In this document: positions 59,151 through 64,000 of the stretch, piece after piece | How positions within the stretch are numbered: the first letter of the stretch is position 1 | Layout: each line of letters begins with the position of its first letter | Origin: Solen grandis | Lineage: Eukaryota; Mollusca; Bivalvia; Adapedonta; Solenidae | Assembly: GCA_021229015.1 (NCBI GenBank) | Contig: CM037783.1 | Location: 58,972,516 to 59,036,515 of the forward strand | Reading direction: 5' to 3' | Length of the DNA stretch: 64,000 nucleotides | The notes under the pieces: model-generated | Database searches by the model: none | What the model saw: only the letters and a program-made list of their open reading frames with translations | What the model was told of the DNA's origin: nothing | Program-made: the position numbers and the translations under genes

Positions 59151-62100
59151 GTGAGTGACATGCTTAGTTTTAAGTGTTAATCATGTCATTGTAACCCAGC
59201 ACCAAATTCACTCATTTCCAAGCAAGGCTCTTATACTTCGTAAATGATAAAAAGATGAAGTGATATATGAAGGAACATTATGAAAAAAATGTATTATTTC
59301 TTGAAGACTCTCATATGTTGTATACTTTATCCATTTGCCTTCATACAAAGATGCATTACAATGGAAGATGCAATATAACTTTAGTCATGGTCCTTTCTTT
59401 TTTTCGTAGCTTTTAGGATGAATTGTGGTCTGCCATGAAAAGTTTTTCTTAATTCTAGGTCAATTTGGAAATACCTAATTAGATGCCATTACTGGTAAAT
59501 AGAATAAATAAGGATGCCAAAATCTGTAGATGTCATGCACTTCATATAAAAGAAATATTTTTCTAAGTGCAAACATTAATGATTTGTAATATTCATCATT
59601 ATTTACAGGAGAGATTGCTATCCGTGTGTTTCGAGCATGTACGGAAATGAACATTCAGACGGTGGCCATCTACTCAGAACAAGACAAAATGCACATGCAT
59701 CGACAGAAGGCAGATGAATCATACCTGATAGGTAGGGGGCTGCCTCCTGTTGCAGCCTACCTCAACATACCAGAGATCATCCATATAGCTAAGGTGGGAG
59801 CAGTCATTGTTTACTGATATTAAACCCTGACCCTTGACTGTCACATGCAGTCAAACCTGTCGTATGCATCCACTGTTATGTAAAAAAGAGTGACTACTTA
59901 GAACAGGTAAATGCTTAACCCTTTCCCTCATATAGACTCATTTTGATGCACTCAGTAGGTACCACATAAAGCCTGATCTGCAGAAAACCACAATTAAACC
60001 TTACCAAATTTAATTACAAAATCCTCATTTCCAGACCACTAAGGAGCAGCGAACAGCATAAAACCTGATCAGCCTGTGAGTTACTCGCAGGCTGATCTGG
60101 TTTTATGCTGTTGGCATAGGTCTTTTCATGGTGTCCTCTATGAGGGAAAGGGTTAAATCAGTACAGGTAGTTACTTGATAGAGGCAAAATGCATTTATCC
60201 TCTTATTGGCTCCAGTCTGATTCATTGTGTATGTACTTCACTCTTCACTTCCTGCAAATAAAAATAATTTAAAAAAACAAAACAAAGAAACAATGATACA
60301 GTGTTTTGTGTCCAGATGAGTTAATGTAAAATACAGAATTTATAACCACATAAGGAAACGGTGATAGATTTTTCTTTTCCTTATACACAAAACCATATTG
60401 ATTTAAACATTTGGCTCTGGGGAAACCATTCTGACGGAGTGGGTATGGTAGTATGTTCACCTAATCAGATGTCAATATTTGTTTAGTATCTAATATTTGA
60501 CAATGATTGTGATCCCATATCAAGGTATCAAGAGCTGTTTGTAAATCTCTTACATTCCCATTACTGACACTGATTAGATGACTGATGTGTTAAGGGGCTG
60601 CTTTGGTTAAGTGGTATTAGTCACATTGCCCCTCACCACCATAAGGGTTTGAGTCCCAGGTGAGTCACTCAGACTTTTGTGTCACCAGCTGTAAGCTGTC
60701 ATTTTTTCTGTTGTCTGTCTGTCTGTCACACTTTTTCCGTCATGCTTGAGCAGGTGACACATGTGTTCCAAAGAACACTGTGAGGAAGCCGTCCAGCTTG
60801 CTTGCAAGAGACCTAGGTGCCTTTGTATATAATGGTATTCCTTCATCTGTATATCACCATAGGACTTAAATACTGTTGCAGAAACGATAAATTCATAAAC
60901 AATAAAAAACTGATATGTTTACTTTGAACATTTACAGGAGAATGATGTAGATGCTATACATCCAGGGTACGGATTTCTGTCCGAGAGGGCTGACTTTGCC
61001 CAGGCAGTGTTGGATGCAGGGATCAAATTTGTGGGTCCCTCCCCTGAAGTTGTGAGACGGATGGGGGACAAAGTGGAGGCCCGTGAGGCAGCCATTGAAG
61101 CAGGTATGCATCATCCCTCTCTACCTGTAACACAGTTTGTGATGCGTGTGGTGGAGAGCTTATTGATTTGTCATTTATAGCTCTAGATATGATGTGATTA
61201 CAGTCGACATTGTATTAAGAGACCACTCAAGGGACTGCCAAAAAGTGGTCGCTTAATGAAATGGTCTCTTAATAGATTTTGTTTGGAAATCCAGGCAAAC
61301 AAGTCATAAATATACAAACTGTAAGCTAAATTGTATCATAACGTTAGATTATATTACAACATAAATACGATGTAAACTACACAATGTTTTGTTATTTTAT
61401 ACCAATAAAAATCATCATGTTTATTTTTGTCATATCTTCAATTTTTTAGCTGTTATGTTGGAATAATACCTTGGATCATTGGCTGAGGTTTGCATTTGGT
61501 ATTCAGTGGAAAAACACAACATTTGACATCATATATTGATTCGGACAATTTCAAGAAAAATATTATTTAGGCATTGAGCTTTCTTTATGTCTCTGTCTAA
61601 CATAAATCCAGAAACCCCCGATAAATTTATTTCAACCGTGCGCCCTCGTCGAGTATCATAAAACGCAAAGTATATACTTATAGTTACGAATTATTGATGG
61701 TACGCATTGCATCCGGAAGTATTAATTTACCTTATTCCCAAATTTTCTTTTACCAAAATCCGAAGCATTCGGCATTTGGAGGGATGGTTTCACCTATGTT
61801 ATGCATAGTAACTTTTGAAACGGGAACCAGGAACTATATTTAGAATTTAGTTGCACATGGTGCAGTCATGCGTGGTGAAAACAAATTGGTTCAGGTGAGC
61901 AATTATGATCGGGATAATTGTTTGTTTGTTTGGATGTGTTAAAGATGAATATGTACACATGCTCCAGTGTACACGATAATTAGCAACGGAATCAAACACG
62001 GTCGCTCAATAAAGTTGATTTTGTGCATAATCTTACGTGCTGGGACTTGGTTTATGTGGTCGCTGGTCGCATAATAAAAAAGTCGTTTAATGGGATAAAT

Positions 62101-63641
62101 TGATATAGTAAAAACGTTCGGGCGGGATTTATAACGGTCGTTTAATAAAAAAGTCGTTTAATACAGGTGGTCGCATGTACGATGTTGACTGTACCTGATT
62201 AAAGATGACTTTGAAGTTAACATCATAATGCAATCCAAAGGAAGAATCCAATAAGTTCTAATAATGATCTTGTTTTTCACCAACCCTATACACATTGGAG
62301 TGTTTTCCTGTATACAACTGTACAAGAATGTTAATATTTCTACCCTTTACCTGATGTTTTATGTTCTAGCCCCAGTGGTTGATTAGAGCATCCACCGTAA
62401 TGGGTTCAGTCCCTGCCTGTGATGTTCCACAGTTGTGGGTACTGGTATATCTCCCTTTTTTGGCTCTCTGTATATAAAGTAGCCCCAGGGCTGAGCCAGT
62501 GTCATGATATTATGACTGGGTTTAGTATCGTATCCCTTGACTAAGGCATGACATAGTAGTGAGATATCCCTATATCAATCTCTTGTAGACAAAAGTTTTA
62601 AATGACTGAATTACTCTAAAACAACCCATCAAATTAAGGTTGTATGTGACCATGTGACTGTATACCCCAGGTGTCCAGGTAGTGCCAGGTACCCCAGGCC
62701 CTGTGGAGAGTGCAGAACATGCTCTGGAGTTTTGTGAGACATACGGGCTTCCTGTCATCTTCAAGGCTGCCTATGGTGGTGGAGGACGCGGGATGAGGGT
62801 CGTCAAAGATATGTCGGTAAGGTGGTCGATATGTTGGTAAGGTGGTCGATATGTCGGTAATGTGGTCGATATGTCGGTAAGGTGGTCCACTGTTATGTCA
62901 TTCATTTCTCTATTTTTTACGACGTTGTGAATAAAATAATTCAGGAGGATGGTTTGAGCCTTACTTGGAATTGATACTTAAGAACAAGCAGTATTTGTGG
63001 ATGGTAATTCTTACATCTTGTGGTTGGAAAAAAATTATGGGGTAGTAAATCAAACAAAAATATACCAAATCAGGATACTTTAAAATATCATATTAGGCCT
63101 GTATTTTGATTTCAGCATCATTGAGAAATTTTTTAAGACATTTCTTTTCACATCAGTCAGCAAACAAATTCTTGCAACTTTCGAAGGTTCCTGGGTTGGA
63201 CCAGTACTTTGCATCCTGAAAGGTCTTGAAAGATTCTTGCCCTGAATTGAGTTTGAACCCACAACCATCTGATCCATAGTCAGGTATGGTACCACTGGAC
63301 CACAGTGACCCCAAGTGAGCCAAATATAAGGTAGTATGATATTGTAATTAACCCACCTTAGGTTTCAAATGTTGCCATTAAGAAAAATGTGCAGGTGGAC
63401 TTGAATCTGAGACCCTTAGTTAGCTGAGTAAGTGGTCTGCTGACAGAGCTACATGACCACTTGCACAAATCTCTGATGTTAACTATTGGAGTTTGCTAAC
63501 TGCTGCATCAAATTTCCTTCACAGGAAATTAAGGAGAATTTCTACAGGGCTACATCTGAAGCCCAGGCTGCATTTGGTAATGGTGCTCTCTTTCTGGAGA
63601 AGTTATTGAGCGACCCCGCCACATAGAGGTCCAAATCATTG
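58943..63641 (+). CDS. PC: Pyruvate carboxylase, first five coding exons (rest off window)
   Basis: Mitochondrial biotin enzyme that carboxylates pyruvate to oxaloacetate. The window holds the N-terminal biotin-carboxylase part only, about 274 of roughly 1,180 residues. Exons: 58943-59150, 59609-59793, 60938-61103, 62671-62816, 63525-63641. The start is an Arg-rich presequence ([20 protein letters not shown]). Family blocks follow: [103 protein letters not shown] (glycine-rich ATP loop), then [15 protein letters not shown]. In exon 5 the frame breaks at about 63602, where one base is missing before the codons for [11 protein letters not shown]. All junctions are GT-AG with matching phases up to exon 5. 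Recognised by similarity to human PC. Confidence 0.95.
59609..59793 (+). CDS. PC: PC exon 2
   Basis: Encodes [20 protein letters not shown] to EIIHIAK. Acceptor atttacag|ga, donor aag|gtggga, phase 0 at the 3' end. Confidence 0.95.
59915..60156 (+). mobile_element. TTAA-flanked MITE, copy 5, in PC intron 2
   Basis: Full-length copy with TTAA at both ends, between PC exons 2 and 3. Confidence 0.85.
60590..60910 (+). mobile_element. tRNA-headed SINE in PC intron 2
   Basis: Head ggggctgctttggttaagtg with B-box-like agggtttgagtcccaggtg. The body has ccgtccagcttgcttgcaag, echoing the core of 42650-42840. It ends at the acceptor region of PC exon 3. Confidence 0.65.
60938..61103 (+). CDS. PC: PC exon 3
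   Basis: Encodes [20 protein letters not shown] to [10 protein letters not shown]. Acceptor tttacag|gag, donor gcag|gtatgc, phase 1. Confidence 0.95.
61199..62193. mobile_element. TIR element (pogo/Tc1-like) in PC intron 3
   Basis: The left end tacagtcgacattgtattaa reads inward to gagaccac. The right end, inverted, is tacagtcaacatcgtacatg then cgaccac. TA flanks. The interior repeats aaaaagtcgtttaat and agtggtcgcttaatg. About 1 kb, no transposase. Confidence 0.65.
62375..62640 (+). mobile_element. tRNA-headed SINE in PC intron 3
   Basis: Head ccagtggttgattagagcat with B-box-like gggttcagtccctgcc. The tail has ctcttgtagacaaaagtttt and aatgactgaattactct. Confidence 0.7.
62671..62816 (+). CDS. 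PC: PC exon 4 (ATP-grasp glycine-rich loop)
   Basis: Encodes [20 protein letters not shown] to [14 protein letters not shown]. Acceptor taccccag|gt, donor tcg|gtaagg, phase 0. The donor lies in the first unit of a 20-bp minisatellite. Confidence 0.95.
62808..62887 (+). repeat. 20-bp minisatellite spanning the PC exon 4 donor site
   Basis: Four units of gatatgtcggtaaggtggtc start at 62808, 62828, 62848 and 62868. The first nine bases of unit 1 are coding (Asp-Met-Ser) and the next eleven are intron. Unit 2 has gatatgttg and unit 3 has gtaatg in place of gtaagg. All four keep a GT. Confidence 0.95.
63215..63305 (-). mobile_element. tRNA-like SINE head fragment
   Basis: The minus-strand reading gives ggtccagtggtaccatacct and a B-box-like gtgggttcaaactcaat. 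A second weak tRNA-like stretch follows at about 63395-63470. Both lie in PC intron 4. Confidence 0.45.
63525..63641 (+). CDS. PC: PC exon 5 (contains a one-base deletion)
   Basis: Acceptor cttcacag|gaa, donor attg|gtatgt. It is 117 bases long where the phases of the neighbouring family blocks require 118. The frame reads FLEK and then shifts to a TAG at 63623-63625. Confidence 0.85.
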
Positions 63642-64000
63642 GTATGTAGTTTTTATGTCATTGGAGAAACATATTCTTTAATACAACAAATGCTGGTTAG
63701 GTGTTAGAAATAGCATACTGCTCAGTTTTTGGAGACAGTGCGAGGAAAAAATGCATTTCTTTTTTACCAATAATGTTTATTTCAGAATTTTGTAATTCTC
63801 AAATGCAGGGAAGGTAATGAAAGAATCAGAATGAAAAAAAAGCATCCAAATGGAAGGTCTAAAACCCTCATTTTCATATTGCCAGTTAGCATTTTGTAAA
63901 TGTCACGTCAGCCATTTTTGTGAAAATAGATGTTTTCCATTCTGTCAGGATTAGTTACTAAGTTTATCATTTGGTAACAGCTATTTTGAAAATCAGTTTA

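Overview
The window looks like draft nuclear DNA from a bivalve mollusc, probably a heterodont clam or mussel. The evidence is the split-gene structure, orthologues of animal metabolic genes, a NACHT-LRR gene of the type expanded in molluscs, tRNA-headed SINEs, and long interspersed repeats that end in short GGAC/GACC-type tandem repeats or hairpins. The species cannot be fixed from the sequence. All strong gene calls rest on spliced exons whose splice sites and phases I joined by hand.

Layout. (1) 227-13397, minus strand: BCKDHA, the E1-alpha subunit of mitochondrial branched-chain 2-oxoacid dehydrogenase. Seven exons are present, including a probable presequence exon, and the C-terminal third lies left of the window. 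Its introns are full of MITEs, SINEs and about 150-165 bp tandem repeats. (2) 16850-21278, plus strand: DESI2, a PPPDE desumoylating isopeptidase/deubiquitinase, complete in five exons and divergent from BCKDHA. (3) 25350-25449 and 45876-45975 are runs of exactly 100 N. They isolate a contig of about 20.4 kb whose placement rests only on scaffolding and whose ends have poor base quality. This contig holds a frame-broken NACHT-LRR gene (29071-31735, minus) and three copies of a gene cassette embedded in interstitial telomeric TTAGGG arrays (35316-45495). (4) 45976-58878: repeats, MITEs and two TIR elements, with no gene recognised. (5) 58943 to the right edge, plus strand: the first five coding exons of mitochondrial pyruvate carboxylase (PC).

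BCKDHA and PC are both mitochondrial carbon-metabolism enzymes, but nothing here shows co-regulation. The most unusual item is the telomere-embedded cassette. Each copy begins at the same base directly after a TTAGGG array. Each carries a compact promoter with E-box, YY1-like and inverted CCAAT motifs, a 5'-UTR intron containing CCCTAA-like motifs and hairpins, and an unrecognised coding region. Two copies are cut off on the distal (3') side straight into new TTAGGG repeats, as terminal erosion followed by telomere re-addition would produce. A second notable pattern is that two unrelated genes (DESI2 exon 1 and PC exon 4) carry minisatellites whose unit is a copy of the exon-intron donor junction.
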